Assembly (NCBI RefSeq): GCF_034044715.1 | Contig: NZ_JAXCLW010000002.1 | Location: forward strand, 930,001-994,000 | DNA length: 64,000 nucleotides | Reading direction: 5' to 3' | Origin: Dongia_B soli | GTDB taxonomy: Bacteria > Pseudomonadota > Alphaproteobacteria > Dongiales > Dongiaceae | Shown here: positions 9,604-17,664 of the stretch, piece after piece | Position numbering within the stretch: the first letter of the stretch is position 1 | Layout of the letters: each line of letters begins with the position of its first letter | Made by a program: the position numbers and the translations under genes | Notes under the pieces: generated by a model | Seen by the model: the letters and a program-made list of their open reading frames with translations, nothing else | The model's database searches: none | What the model was told of the DNA's origin: nothing

Positions 9604-9848
9604 TGGCGATTGCCGATGTCTTCGAAGCCCTCACGGCAACCGACCGGCCCTATAAGAAGGCGAAGAAACTTAGCGAGGCCATCAGGATCATGGGCAATAT
9701 GAAGCGTGACCATCACCTGGACCCGGATCTGCTGGACCTTTTCCTGACTTCCGGCGTCTGGCGCGACTATGCCCATCGTTTCCTCGATGGCCAGCAAATT
9801 GACGAACCGGATATCGAGTCGGTCCTCGGCATCCGGCCGGCGGCATAA
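9567..9848 (+). pseudogene. Displaced C-terminal end of the HD-GYP domain (frameshift continuation)
   Basis: This stretch, read one frame away from the gene above, encodes LRGEEMSPVARMMAIADVFEALTATDRPYKK, given here only as the recognisable HD-GYP helix region, followed by a normal-looking tail ending in GIRPAA. It joins exactly at the point where the upstream frame leaves the family pattern. An ATG at 9582 could in principle start an 88-residue fragment, but there is no good SD and the fragment alone would not fold as a phosphodiesterase. I read it as part of one gene, 6826-9848, with a one-base deletion or sequencing error. Confidence 0.8.
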
Positions 9849-9919
9849 GCGGGGTTGTTCGCGCCGGTGAAAGATGCACAAATACCGCCCATCAGTCGCA
9901 TGACGGGGGATGGGGTGGT

Positions 9920-10789
9920 ATGAGCGACGCGAAACTGATCTGGGATGCCAAGGCCAAAATCGGCGAAGGCCCGCTCTGGTCGCAGCGTGAACAGGCGATC
10001 TATTGGACTGATATCAAAGGCCAGTTGCTACATCGCTATGGCCTCGATGGCAGCCAGCAGAGCTGGACCATGCCTGATTATATCGGCTGGGTGGTGGAGC
10101 GTCGCGAGAAGCCGGGCTTTGTCGCCGGCTTCCGCAAAGCAATTGCCGAACTGACCTTATCGCCGTTCAGCATCACCGAAGCCGAGAAGATCGAGCAGGC
10201 TTTGCCCGATAATCGGCTCAACGATGCCAAGGTCGATCGCCTCGGCCGCATCTGGTTCGGCACGATGGACGATGGCGAACGTGGGCCCGTCGGCAGGTTC
10301 TACCGCCTCGATCCCGATTTTTCACGCCATGAAGTCGACCAGGGTTACATCTGTTCCAATGGCCCGACCTTCAGTCTCGATGGCCGCATCCTGTATCACA
10401 CCGACAGCGAAGCCTATGAGATCTATCAATTCGACGTTGAGAGCGACGGCCGTATCACCAATAAGCGCGTCTTTGCCAGTTTCACCCGGGCCGAAGGCTC
10501 GCCTGACGGCATGACGACTGATGCCGAGGGTTGCCTTTGGGTTTGCCTATGGCAGGGCTGGAGCATTGTCCGGCTGCGGCCCGATGGCAGCAAGGATCGC
10601 ACGATTCCCCTGCCCGTTTCCCAGGTCACCAGTTGCACCTTCGCGGGTGACAAGCTTGACCGGCTCTTTGTCACCTCGGCCCGTATCGGCCTGACCGCCG
10701 AACAGTTGGAAAAGGAACCGCTCGCCGGTGCTTTGTTCGAAATCGATCCCGGTGTCACCGGATTGCCGACGCAGCAATTCGCCGGTTGA
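9920..10789 (+). CDS. SMP-30/gluconolactonase-family lactonase
   Basis: Cytosolic six-bladed beta-propeller hydrolase of 289 residues, of the kind that opens sugar lactones with a divalent metal. Family marks are GEGPLW near the N-terminus (Glu16 as a metal ligand), NRLNDAKVDRLGRIWFGTM in the middle, SNGPTFSLDGRILYHTDS, and GSPDGMTTDAEGCLWV, whose Asp is the usual catalytic/metal residue. It starts at ATG 9920 after a GGGGATGGGG stretch. A VOC-family gene follows after 13 bp and an MFS transporter a little further on, so the three may form a sugar-acid or lactone utilisation operon; the actual substrate is unknown. Confidence 0.93.
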   Translation: MSDAKLIWDAKAKIGEGPLWSQREQAIYWTDIKGQLLHRYGLDGSQQSWTMPDYIGWVVERREKPGFVAGFRKAIAELTLSPFSITEAEKIEQALPDNRLNDAKVDRLGRIWFGTMDDGERGPVGRFYRLDPDFSRHEVDQGYICSNGPTFSLDGRILYHTDSEAYEIYQFDVESDGRITNKRVFASFTRAEGSPDGMTTDAEGCLWVCLWQGWSIVRLRPDGSKDRTIPLPVSQVTSCTFAGDKLDRLFVTSARIGLTAEQLEKEPLAGALFEIDPGVTGLPTQQFAG

Positions 10790-10802
10790 TCGGAAATAAG
10801 CC

Positions 10803-11153
10803 ATGAAGGTTAAACGGATCACCACCAACATCTCCACCCGCGATGTGGCCGCTGCCCAACGATTCTATGGAGAGGCACTCGGCCTGGATATCTTGATGGA
10901 TCATGGCTGGATCGCCACTTACGGCTCGTTCGACACGATGACGGTCCAGATCAATTTCGCGGAACAAGGCGGCAACGACACAGCGACGCCCGATCTGTCC
11001 ATCGAAGTCGATGATGTCGACGTGGCTCTCGAGCGCATGAAAGCGGCAGGCTTCCAGATTGAGTACGGGCCGGTCAACGAGGTCTGGGGCGTCCGGCGCT
11101 TTTATGTGCGGGACCCCTTCGGCAAGCTGGTCAACATCCTCTCTCATCTGTAA
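10803..11153 (+). CDS. VOC (glyoxalase/bleomycin-resistance) family protein
   Basis: Small metalloenzyme-like protein of 116 residues with a single vicinal-oxygen-chelate fold made of two beta-alpha-beta-beta-beta modules: ITTNISTRDVAAAQRFYGEALG at the start and VNEVWGVRRFYVRDPFGKLVNIL at the end. Such proteins act as dimers in lyase, isomerase or resistance roles. The family is clear but the reaction is not. It sits 13 bp after the lactonase gene and probably shares its transcript. Confidence 0.9.
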   Translation: MKVKRITTNISTRDVAAAQRFYGEALGLDILMDHGWIATYGSFDTMTVQINFAEQGGNDTATPDLSIEVDDVDVALERMKAAGFQIEYGPVNEVWGVRRFYVRDPFGKLVNILSHL

Positions 11154-11238
11154 AGGCTGCGGTTCCCAATGAACCGATAGCTGCGCTGATTGTTCATGCT
11201 TTGAACTGCGCCAGAGCAAGGGGAACAGCGGGGGAGAT

Positions 11239-12684
11239 ATGGCAAATCAGGGGACTGGCCTTTCCGTCATCGAAACCATCATCCCGGCGCGCCTCGATCG
11301 CCTGCTTTGGGGCCGGTTCCATACCTTGGTGGTGATCGCTCTCGGCGTGACCTGGGTGCTGGACGGATTGGAGGTCACCCTGGCCGGCGCAGTTGCCGGG
11401 GCATTGAAGGAAAGCCCGGTCCTGCGTTTTGACAACACCGATGTCGGCCTGGCGAGCAGCGCCTATCTGGCGGGTGCCGTCTTCGGCGCCGTGCTTTTCG
11501 GCTGGCTCACCGATCGGCTGGGGCGGCGGAAGCTGTTCTTCATCACCCTCTTCCTCTATATCGCCGCGACCCTGCTAACGGGGCTCGCCTGGAATCTGGA
11601 AAGCTTCATGCTATTTCGTTTCCTGACTGGTGCGGGGATCGGCGGGGAATATACGGCGATCAATTCCACCATCCAGGAACTGGTGCCGGCGCGTTATCGC
11701 GGCTGGACCGATCTCGTCATCAACGGCAGCTTCTGGCTTGGTGCCGCCCTCGGCGGTGCCGGATCGCTGCTGCTGCTCAATCCGGTGATTTTCAGCGGCG
11801 ATCTCGGCTGGCGGCTTTGCTTTTTGATCGGCGCAGCGCTGGGCATCATCATCCTGGTGATGCGTTATTGGATTCCGGAAAGCCCGCGCTGGCTCATCAC
11901 CCATGGGCATATCGACGAAGCCGACCGTGTTGTGGCAGAGATCGAGCAACGCTTTCCGCCGCATCATCTGACATCGACGGAAAAGCTGGTGGTGCTGCGC
12001 CTGCAGCCGAGAACGCACACAAAACTCGGCGAGGTCTTTCACGTGCTGTTCCGGCTTCACCGCCGTCGCGCTTTGGTCGGGCTCAGCCTGATGGCGGCGC
12101 AGGCATTTTTTTATAATGCCATCTTCTTCACCTATGCCTTGGTCCTGACGGATTTCTACGGCGTCGCTGCGGATCGCGTCGGCTGGTATATCCTGCCTTT
12201 CGCCGCGGGGAATTTCCTCGGGCCCGTGCTGCTAGGCCGAATGTTCGATACGCTCGGCCGCCGCGTCATGATCCCCATCACCTATGGCCTCTCGGGCATC
12301 CTGCTAATCATCAGTGGCTTTCTGTTTGAACAGGGCCTGTTGACGGCGCAAACGCAGACCCTCTGCTGGATGGCGATTTTCTTCTTTGCATCCGCCGCCG
12401 CCAGTTCCGCTTACCTGACGGTCAGCGAGACCTTTCCCCTGGAGATGCGGGCCCTGGCCATCGCCATCTTCTTCGCCATCGGCACCGGCCTCGGCGGTGT
12501 CGTTGCGCCGTCCTTCTTCGGCTATCTGATCGAGACCGGATCGCGGCGGGACGTCTTCCTCGGCTATATCGCCGGCGCTGTCCTGATGGTGGGCGCCGGC
12601 CTTATTCAAGCTATCTGGGGCGTTGCCGCCGAACGCAAATCCCTGGAAGCCGTGGCGCGGCCACTGACAGCCGTTGAGGATTGA
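11239..12684 (+). CDS. MFS transporter, metabolite:H+ symporter type
   Basis: Inner-membrane transporter of 481 residues with twelve predicted helices. The loop between helices 2 and 3 reads GWLTDRLGRRKLFF, and helix 4-5 holds GAGIGGEYTAINSTIQELVP, both typical of MFS symporters that import sugars or organic acids. The middle loop has PESPRWLITHG, a sugar/organic-acid porter signature. ATG 11239 follows GGGGGAGAT, a good SD. Given the lactonase and VOC genes just upstream, uptake of a sugar acid or lactone is a reasonable guess. Confidence 0.92.
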   Translation: MANQGTGLSVIETIIPARLDRLLWGRFHTLVVIALGVTWVLDGLEVTLAGAVAGALKESPVLRFDNTDVGLASSAYLAGAVFGAVLFGWLTDRLGRRKLFFITLFLYIAATLLTGLAWNLESFMLFRFLTGAGIGGEYTAINSTIQELVPARYRGWTDLVINGSFWLGAALGGAGSLLLLNPVIFSGDLGWRLCFLIGAALGIIILVMRYWIPESPRWLITHGHIDEADRVVAEIEQRFPPHHLTSTEKLVVLRLQPRTHTKLGEVFHVLFRLHRRRALVGLSLMAAQAFFYNAIFFTYALVLTDFYGVAADRVGWYILPFAAGNFLGPVLLGRMFDTLGRRVMIPITYGLSGILLIISGFLFEQGLLTAQTQTLCWMAIFFFASAAASSAYLTVSETFPLEMRALAIAIFFAIGTGLGGVVAPSFFGYLIETGSRRDVFLGYIAGAVLMVGAGLIQAIWGVAAERKSLEAVARPLTAVED

Positions 12685-12950
12685 TTCATTGCCATACGGG
12701 ATCGAGGCGCGGACTGACATTTGCTCAAGCAAATGTGCAAATTTAAAGATCGCCGCAAATAACCGCGCCTAAACAATTGGCATATCGACATTTTTCCATG
12801 CGGGAATTCTGCCGCGCGCCCCTTGCTCGCTAGACCCCGCTCTCCGTTGCACGCGGAAGTGGAACCTCAGAGCCAGACGAGCGTTGCTTCCATGATCCGC
12901 CAGGTCACGATGCGGATGAGGGACGCGTAAATGTATCGGGGAGGTTCGAC

Positions 12951-13166
12951 ATGATGGGACCCTCTTTTTGGGATATTGTAGCCGGCGCAGGTTTGTCGGT
13001 TTGCATGCTGACGATATTGCTTTTTGGCTCCTGGCGCGTGCGGCGTGCCGCCTTTCTGATCTTCTGCCTGTTTATTCTCAGCACCTTCGTCTGGCGCGCC
13101 GGCTGTTGGTATCACCAGTTCTCCTGCGGTGGCATCTATACAACTGCAGCGCTCAAAGAGGGATGA
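12951..13166 (+). CDS. Small membrane protein, unrecognised
   Basis: A 71-residue product with two hydrophobic segments (about 8-26 and 32-48) separated by a basic turn (WRVRRA), then a Cys-containing tail (GCWYHQFSCGG). A clear SD (GGGGAGG, about 12938-12944) precedes ATG 12951 at normal spacing, the best evidence that it is translated. I do not recognise the family. It precedes another tiny membrane protein and an MgtC gene, so a role in envelope or cation stress is possible but unproven. Confidence 0.55.
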   Translation: MMGPSFWDIVAGAGLSVCMLTILLFGSWRVRRAAFLIFCLFILSTFVWRAGCWYHQFSCGGIYTTAALKEG

Positions 13167-13274
13167 AGATCTTCTTCGCGACGTTTTATCGTCATTTCTG
13201 TGCGAACTGATCCAGTTATCTGTTTTTGCAGCATTCCGGTCCGCTTCACGATTTGACCGGCTAAAGGAGCACGT

Positions 13275-13442
13275 ATGAATATCCTGATTGGAATCCTGAT
13301 CACATTCGTAGTCGTCTTCCTTGTCCTCTATCTTGTCGGCTTGCTGCCAATCGAGGGCCGCGCGAAACAAATCATCCGCATCATCGTCATCATCATCGGT
13401 ATTCTCTCGCTACTCAAATATCTCGCCGTCCTGCCATTCTAA
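13275..13442 (+). CDS. Tiny membrane protein (55 aa), Thivi_2564-like
   Basis: A 55-residue product made of two membrane helices: NILIGILITFVVVFLVLYLV, then a short loop IEGRAKQ, then a second helix rich in Ile. The loop-helix pattern with LP(I/M)-x-G-x-x-K resembles small membrane proteins annotated in other bacteria as the Thivi_2564 family; this is from memory. ATG 13275 has an excellent SD (AAAGGAG, 13264-13270). Function is unknown. It lies 72 bp ahead of mgtC on the same strand. Confidence 0.72.
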   Translation: MNILIGILITFVVVFLVLYLVGLLPIEGRAKQIIRIIVIIIGILSLLKYLAVLPF

Positions 13443-13514
13443 ACGAGGCCTACTGAAGGAGACTCGTAGCCTCATGCTATCCTGCCGGCCACGCCATGAT
13501 GCGAGGAGGTGCCA

Positions 13515-14210
13515 GTGACGTTGCATCTCGAATGGCAGGAGATGGGAATCCGGCTGCTTTGCACATTGGTTGCTTGCGGGATCGTCGGCTTTGAGCGTGG
13601 CGAGGTCGAACGGGCAGCTGGCATGCGCACCACGATGCTGGTCGGCCTCGCTGCCTGCCTCTCGATGCTCCTCGCCAATTGGCTGCTCGCGACCGTGGGC
13701 AAGACCCCGGAGTCCTTCGCACAGATGGATACCCTGCGCCTGCCGCTGGGGACCCTTTCCGGTGTCGGCTTCATTGGTGCCGGCGCCATCCTGCGCCGCG
13801 ACAATCTGGTGGTCGGCCTCACCACTGCCGCCTCGCTTTGGTATGTCACCGCGGTTGGATTGTGTTTTGGGAGTGGCCAATATGTCCTCGGCTGGAGCGC
13901 GACCTTTCTCGGCCTCGTCATCCTCTCCGGCTTGAAATCGGTGGAACGTCGCCTTCGCCGCGAGCGGGAAGTTATCTTGCGCCTGCGCTGGCGCGTCGAA
14001 CATTTGAGCGAAGAGATCGTGCGCAAGGCCTTATCCGATGCCGGCCTGCATATCAGCCGCGTGACAACGACCTATGACAGCATCGATCAGATCGGCGAGC
14101 TTGACTGCCGGCTGAACTGGCGCACGCTGCCGACTAATCACGATATGCCACCGGCCATCCGCGCATTAGCGGAAATGCCCGGCATGTTGAAGCTTGAATG
14201 GACTACCTGA
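13515..14210 (+). CDS. MgtC/SapB-family membrane protein
   Basis: Protein of 231 residues with an N-terminal hydrophobic domain of about five helices and a soluble C-terminal ACT-like domain. The family signature is GIVGFERGEVERAAGMRTT followed by LVGLAAC, then the GVGFIGAGAILRRDN motif. MgtC proteins are linked to growth in low magnesium and to virulence, partly through restraint of ATP synthase. GTG 13515 is chosen since GAGGAGG at 13503-13509 is placed for it; an earlier in-frame GTG at 13509 falls inside the SD itself. I saw no magnesium riboswitch ahead of it. Confidence 0.93.
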   Translation: MTLHLEWQEMGIRLLCTLVACGIVGFERGEVERAAGMRTTMLVGLAACLSMLLANWLLATVGKTPESFAQMDTLRLPLGTLSGVGFIGAGAILRRDNLVVGLTTAASLWYVTAVGLCFGSGQYVLGWSATFLGLVILSGLKSVERRLRREREVILRLRWRVEHLSEEIVRKALSDAGLHISRVTTTYDSIDQIGELDCRLNWRTLPTNHDMPPAIRALAEMPGMLKLEWTT

Positions 14211-14347
14211 CGAATATCTCCGTCCGCTATTACGGCTTTTTTAATTTTTTACACTCTAATGTAAAAGTGCGTTATCTCAGCGCCCGGCAATACCGCAATT
14301 GACAGCATATCGCGGCATTCCGCTATACCGATACCGCTTCGAATTAC

Positions 14348-14827
14348 ATGTATCCACGTACGACCGATCCACAGGAAATGCTGCGTCGCTGCAAACCGCG
14401 CATTCGAGGCATCTACCAGTACTGGGATGCCAAGCGGGGCGCGCGTCTGATGCCGGCACGCCGCGACATCGATCCGATCGAAATGAAGCCATGGCTGTCG
14501 GCGATCCAGTTGATCGACATCTTCCATAATCCGCGGCGCATGATTTATCGGCTGGTCGGACAGGTAGATGTCGAGTTTCGCGGCTTCAATCCAACCGGCC
14601 GCACGGTCGAGGAATGTGCGGTCGGCGCCAGCCTTCAGGAGGCGCTGGCAAACTACGACATCGTCATCACGCAACGCAGCTTCGTCTATGACCATGCCGA
14701 TTATGTCAGCGCCTCCGGTTTTCTGCGCGGCCAGGAATCGATCCTGTTGCCGCTATCCGACGATGGCGAGACCGTCAATATGGTGCTGACCTATGCCGAA
14801 GTCTTGCCGATCACACCTTCGCCATAA
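14348..14827 (+). CDS. PAS_5-type domain protein (single domain)
   Basis: A 159-residue protein that is nearly all one PAS-like domain of the kind common in many copies in Rhodospirillales. Visible marks are the start RCKPRIRGIYQYWDAKRG, DPIEMKPWLSAIQLIDIF and MIYRLVGQVDVEFRGFNPTGRTVEE. No output domain is attached, so any signalling role needs a partner. Upstream (14220-14345) is AT-rich with a run of T and A, suited to a promoter. Its last 37 bases overlap tail-to-tail with the SulP gene on the other strand. Confidence 0.85.
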   Translation: MYPRTTDPQEMLRRCKPRIRGIYQYWDAKRGARLMPARRDIDPIEMKPWLSAIQLIDIFHNPRRMIYRLVGQVDVEFRGFNPTGRTVEECAVGASLQEALANYDIVITQRSFVYDHADYVSASGFLRGQESILLPLSDDGETVNMVLTYAEVLPITPSP

Positions 14828-16527
14828 CCCGGCCTCGCCGGCACTTCGGCGACAGCCTCATATTGCTCGATGGCTTCCACCGCTTTGCGCACGGTATCGA
14901 ACAGCCACTCGGTTCCGATAGCATCCCTCAAGCCTGAGCGCTCGAGGATCTCCCGGAACTGGCCGTGACCACTCGCCAGCACCAGGCGGATATGCTGCTG
15001 GTCCAATTCTGCCTTCAATTCGAATAGTGTATCGACCGCGCCGATATCGGCGTGGGTCATCGCCTCGGCATCCAGCACCAGCCAGCGTGCATCCGGCATC
15101 GCCCGCAAGGCGCGCCGGACCCGGCGGGCGAAGTAATTCGTGTTGAAGAACAGGATTGATCCTTCGAAGAGATAGACGAGAATGCCCGGCACTGGCTCGG
15201 CCTTGGGATCGTGATGCAGCTTGACGAATTCAAATCCCTCGGGACGCCGTCCCAGCATACCATCGCGCGGCTTCGCCGCCTGGCGCAGCAACCCCAGGAA
15301 AGTCGCACCCATCGCCACGATCACCCCTTGCAAGACACCGAACCAGATGACGCCGCCGGTGGCGATCAAGGCGAGGAACAATTCCGGACGATTGATTTTC
15401 CCCAAACGGCGGAAGCTGGCGATATCGATCAGATCGACCGCCGCCGAAACCAGGATGGCACCCAACGCCGCCTGGGGCAGCAAGGCCAAGGGCTCAGTGA
15501 AGAAGGAAACCACCAGCGCGATCGCCACGGCAGCAACGATCGCCACCAGCGGTGATGACCCGCCGAGGGAGAGGCTGACGGCGGTTCGTGAATCCGCGCC
15601 GGTCACACAGAAGCCCTGGAAAAAGCCCGCGGTGATATTGGCCGCGCCGAAGCCGATCAGTTCGCGGTTGGAATCGACCTTGTCGCCGCGCCGCGCCGCG
15701 AAGCTCTCGGCGGTGATGATGCCGCTGGAAAAGCTGACCACGAAAACACCCAATGCACCCAGCACCATGAGGCCGATTTCGCCCGAACTCACGGGCGGTA
15801 CGAAAGATGGCAACCCGCTGGGAATGGCACCCAGCACGGCGACGCCACGTCCCGGCAAGTCGAACAGCCAAGACAAAGCGATGGCGACGATCACTCCCAG
15901 GATCGGCCCGGGGATGGCTGGCGATAACCACTTGATCAGGCGCAAGGCGAGGAAGAGACCGAGCCCGAGCGCGACGGTCAGCCCATGGATTTGGCCAATA
16001 TCGCGGATGACGTCCAGCAGCGGCCGCAGGATGCCCTTGCTGTCGATGGGAATCCCCGTCAGCCGCGTCAATTGCCCGACCGCCAGGGTGATGGAAACGC
16101 CGGCCAGATAGCCGGTCAGGATGGGCCGCGAGAGGAAATTGGCGATGAAGCCGAAGCGCAGAAAGCTGGCGATCAGACAGATGACGCCGACCAGCACCGC
16201 AATGGCCGAGGCCGCGAGAATGCGGCCTTCGACGCCGCTCAAGGCGAGCTGGCCCAAGACGGCAGCCACGACAGTGCAGGTCGCGGCATCGGGCCCGACG
16301 ATTAAAAGCCGCGAGGGGCCAAACAGGGCATAGACCGCCGTCGGCAGGATGCTGGCATAGAGCCCGATGATCGGCGGCAATCCCATCAGGGCGGCATAAG
16401 CCAAGCCAACGGGGATGGCGACGGCGGCGACGCTGATCCCGGCCATGGCATCGCGAAAGGCCAAGCGGCGATCGTAGCTGGCCAGATGCCCTAGACCCGG
16501 CATCACTTTTGTCAGCAGATGCGGCAC
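14791..16527 (-). CDS. SulP-family anion transporter with STAS domain
   Basis: Inner-membrane anion transporter of 578 residues. The transmembrane part (about 20-420) contains AYAALMGLPPIIGLYASILP near the start and DSRTAVSLSLGGSSPL in the second half, both SulP landmarks. The C-terminal STAS domain (about 440-555) ends the protein and includes RWLVLDAEAMTHADIGAVDTL. SulP proteins move sulfate, bicarbonate or dicarboxylates, and the sequence does not decide between them. It lies 31 bp downstream of a LysR gene on the same strand and may be co-transcribed with it. Confidence 0.94.
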   Translation of the reverse strand: MPHLLTKVMPGLGHLASYDRRLAFRDAMAGISVAAVAIPVGLAYAALMGLPPIIGLYASILPTAVYALFGPSRLLIVGPDAATCTVVAAVLGQLALSGVEGRILAASAIAVLVGVICLIASFLRFGFIANFLSRPILTGYLAGVSITLAVGQLTRLTGIPIDSKGILRPLLDVIRDIGQIHGLTVALGLGLFLALRLIKWLSPAIPGPILGVIVAIALSWLFDLPGRGVAVLGAIPSGLPSFVPPVSSGEIGLMVLGALGVFVVSFSSGIITAESFAARRGDKVDSNRELIGFGAANITAGFFQGFCVTGADSRTAVSLSLGGSSPLVAIVAAVAIALVVSFFTEPLALLPQAALGAILVSAAVDLIDIASFRRLGKINRPELFLALIATGGVIWFGVLQGVIVAMGATFLGLLRQAAKPRDGMLGRRPEGFEFVKLHHDPKAEPVPGILVYLFEGSILFFNTNYFARRVRRALRAMPDARWLVLDAEAMTHADIGAVDTLFELKAELDQQHIRLVLASGHGQFREILERSGLRDAIGTEWLFDTVRKAVEAIEQYEAVAEVPARPGYGEGVIGKTSA

Positions 16528-16558
16528 GCTTCCCTCCCCGGGGATCCTCCCGTGCAGC

Positions 16559-17503
16559 TTATCCGGTACGGCGTAAACGCTGCCCGCTCTTGTCGGTTCC
16601 GGCCGAAAGCCCGTGCACCCGGTGAAACTCCTTCAGGAATGCACCGATGACCGGCGATGGCCTGTCGCTCTTGCGCATCGTCAGATAGATCGGATTGCGA
16701 TAGCCGAGCCTGCCGGCCAGAAGCGGCCGCATACGGCCCTGATCGACCCAGTGCTGCGCGAAATGCTGCGGCAGGAAGCCGATATAGCGGCCCGAGAGAA
16801 TGAGCAGCGCGACACTTTCCATGAGATCGGCAACCGCGCGGGCCGGCGGCCGCATATTGGCTGGGAAAAGATCCGGCGCCGCATAGGCGCGGCGCACCAA
16901 CTGCTGGCTCTTGAGATCCTTCAGGGCGATCTCGCTGTTGCGCTCGAACAGCGGATGGCCGCGGCCGCAATACAAGATCTGCTGTTCATCGAACACATCT
17001 TCATAGGTCAAATTGGGTGAATGGCGACCGCAGGCGCCAAGGCCGAGATCGAATTTGCCGTCGAGCACGCCACGCTCCAGATCGGTCGGCGCCACCACAT
17101 GCACGGCGATTTCGACTTCCGGCGCTTGCCGGTTCAAGGCCTCGATCGCCTCCTCCAGATGGGAGGCGGGATTGGTGACGATGTTGTCGACCAGGCCGAT
17201 CGCCAGCCGCCCGACCAGACGGTCGCGCACCGCCCCGGCCTCGGTGCGGAAGGCGTCCATCGAGGCAAAGAGCTGCAGCGCCGCTTGATGGATGCGCTGG
17301 CCTTTTTCCGTCAGGCTGAATCCCGAGCGGCCGCGCCGGCACAGCCGTACGCCGAGCCGCTGCTCCAGCGCCGTCATATGGGTGCTGATGGTCGATTGGC
17401 TGATATTGAGGTCGATCTGCGCGGCGGAAAAGCCGCCCGCTTCCACCACTTTCACAAAGATCCGCAACAGGCGGATATCGCCATCGCTCAGATTGGACAG
17501 CAT
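16559..17503 (-). CDS. LysR-family transcriptional regulator
   Basis: Regulator of 314 residues. The winged HTH (about 9-68) has GFSAAQIDLNISQSTISTHM and LEQRLGVRLCRRGRSGFSLT. The substrate-binding half (about 95-300) has the usual two-lobed pattern. It is transcribed away from the ThDP-enzyme gene (start 17665), and the 161-bp region between them carries an inverted repeat overlapping a promoter-like sequence. Control of that enzyme is the natural inference, with possible read-through into sulP. Confidence 0.93.
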   Translation of the reverse strand: MLSNLSDGDIRLLRIFVKVVEAGGFSAAQIDLNISQSTISTHMTALEQRLGVRLCRRGRSGFSLTEKGQRIHQAALQLFASMDAFRTEAGAVRDRLVGRLAIGLVDNIVTNPASHLEEAIEALNRQAPEVEIAVHVVAPTDLERGVLDGKFDLGLGACGRHSPNLTYEDVFDEQQILYCGRGHPLFERNSEIALKDLKSQQLVRRAYAAPDLFPANMRPPARAVADLMESVALLILSGRYIGFLPQHFAQHWVDQGRMRPLLAGRLGYRNPIYLTMRKSDRPSPVIGAFLKEFHRVHGLSAGTDKSGQRLRRTG

Positions 17504-17556
17504 GCCGCCTCTCTCCCCTGTACCGGCCGGCCAGCCCGGCCTACATCTGATCCGGC

Positions 17557-17590
17557 TTACATTGACCTGTCTCGATGTAACTTTTAATTA
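17557..17590 (+). promoter_or_regulatory. Candidate LysR operator and promoter of the ThDP-enzyme gene
   Basis: A perfect inverted repeat TTACAT/ATGTAA with a 12-nt gap spans 17557-17580. Inside and after it is a sigma-70-like promoter: TTGACC (17562-17567), 17 bp, TAATTA (17585-17590). The operator covering the -35 box is a typical LysR arrangement. Transcription would start near 17597, giving a leader of about 68 nt before ATG 17665. Confidence 0.45.
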
Positions 17591-17664
17591 TTCTGTATCG
17601 TATCGATCTGTCCGGCAAGGCAGGATCGGTGCGTTTCTTATGCTGATTTAGAGGGGCTGCACTT

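Noticed and set aside
9582..9848. Independent 88-residue gene
   Set aside because: No ribosome site and its sequence is exactly the missing end of the HD-GYP domain.
12718..12735. Hairpin CATTTGC-TCAA-GCAAATG after the MFS gene
   Set aside because: No T-tract follows and the stem is only seven mostly AT pairs, so I could not call it a terminator.
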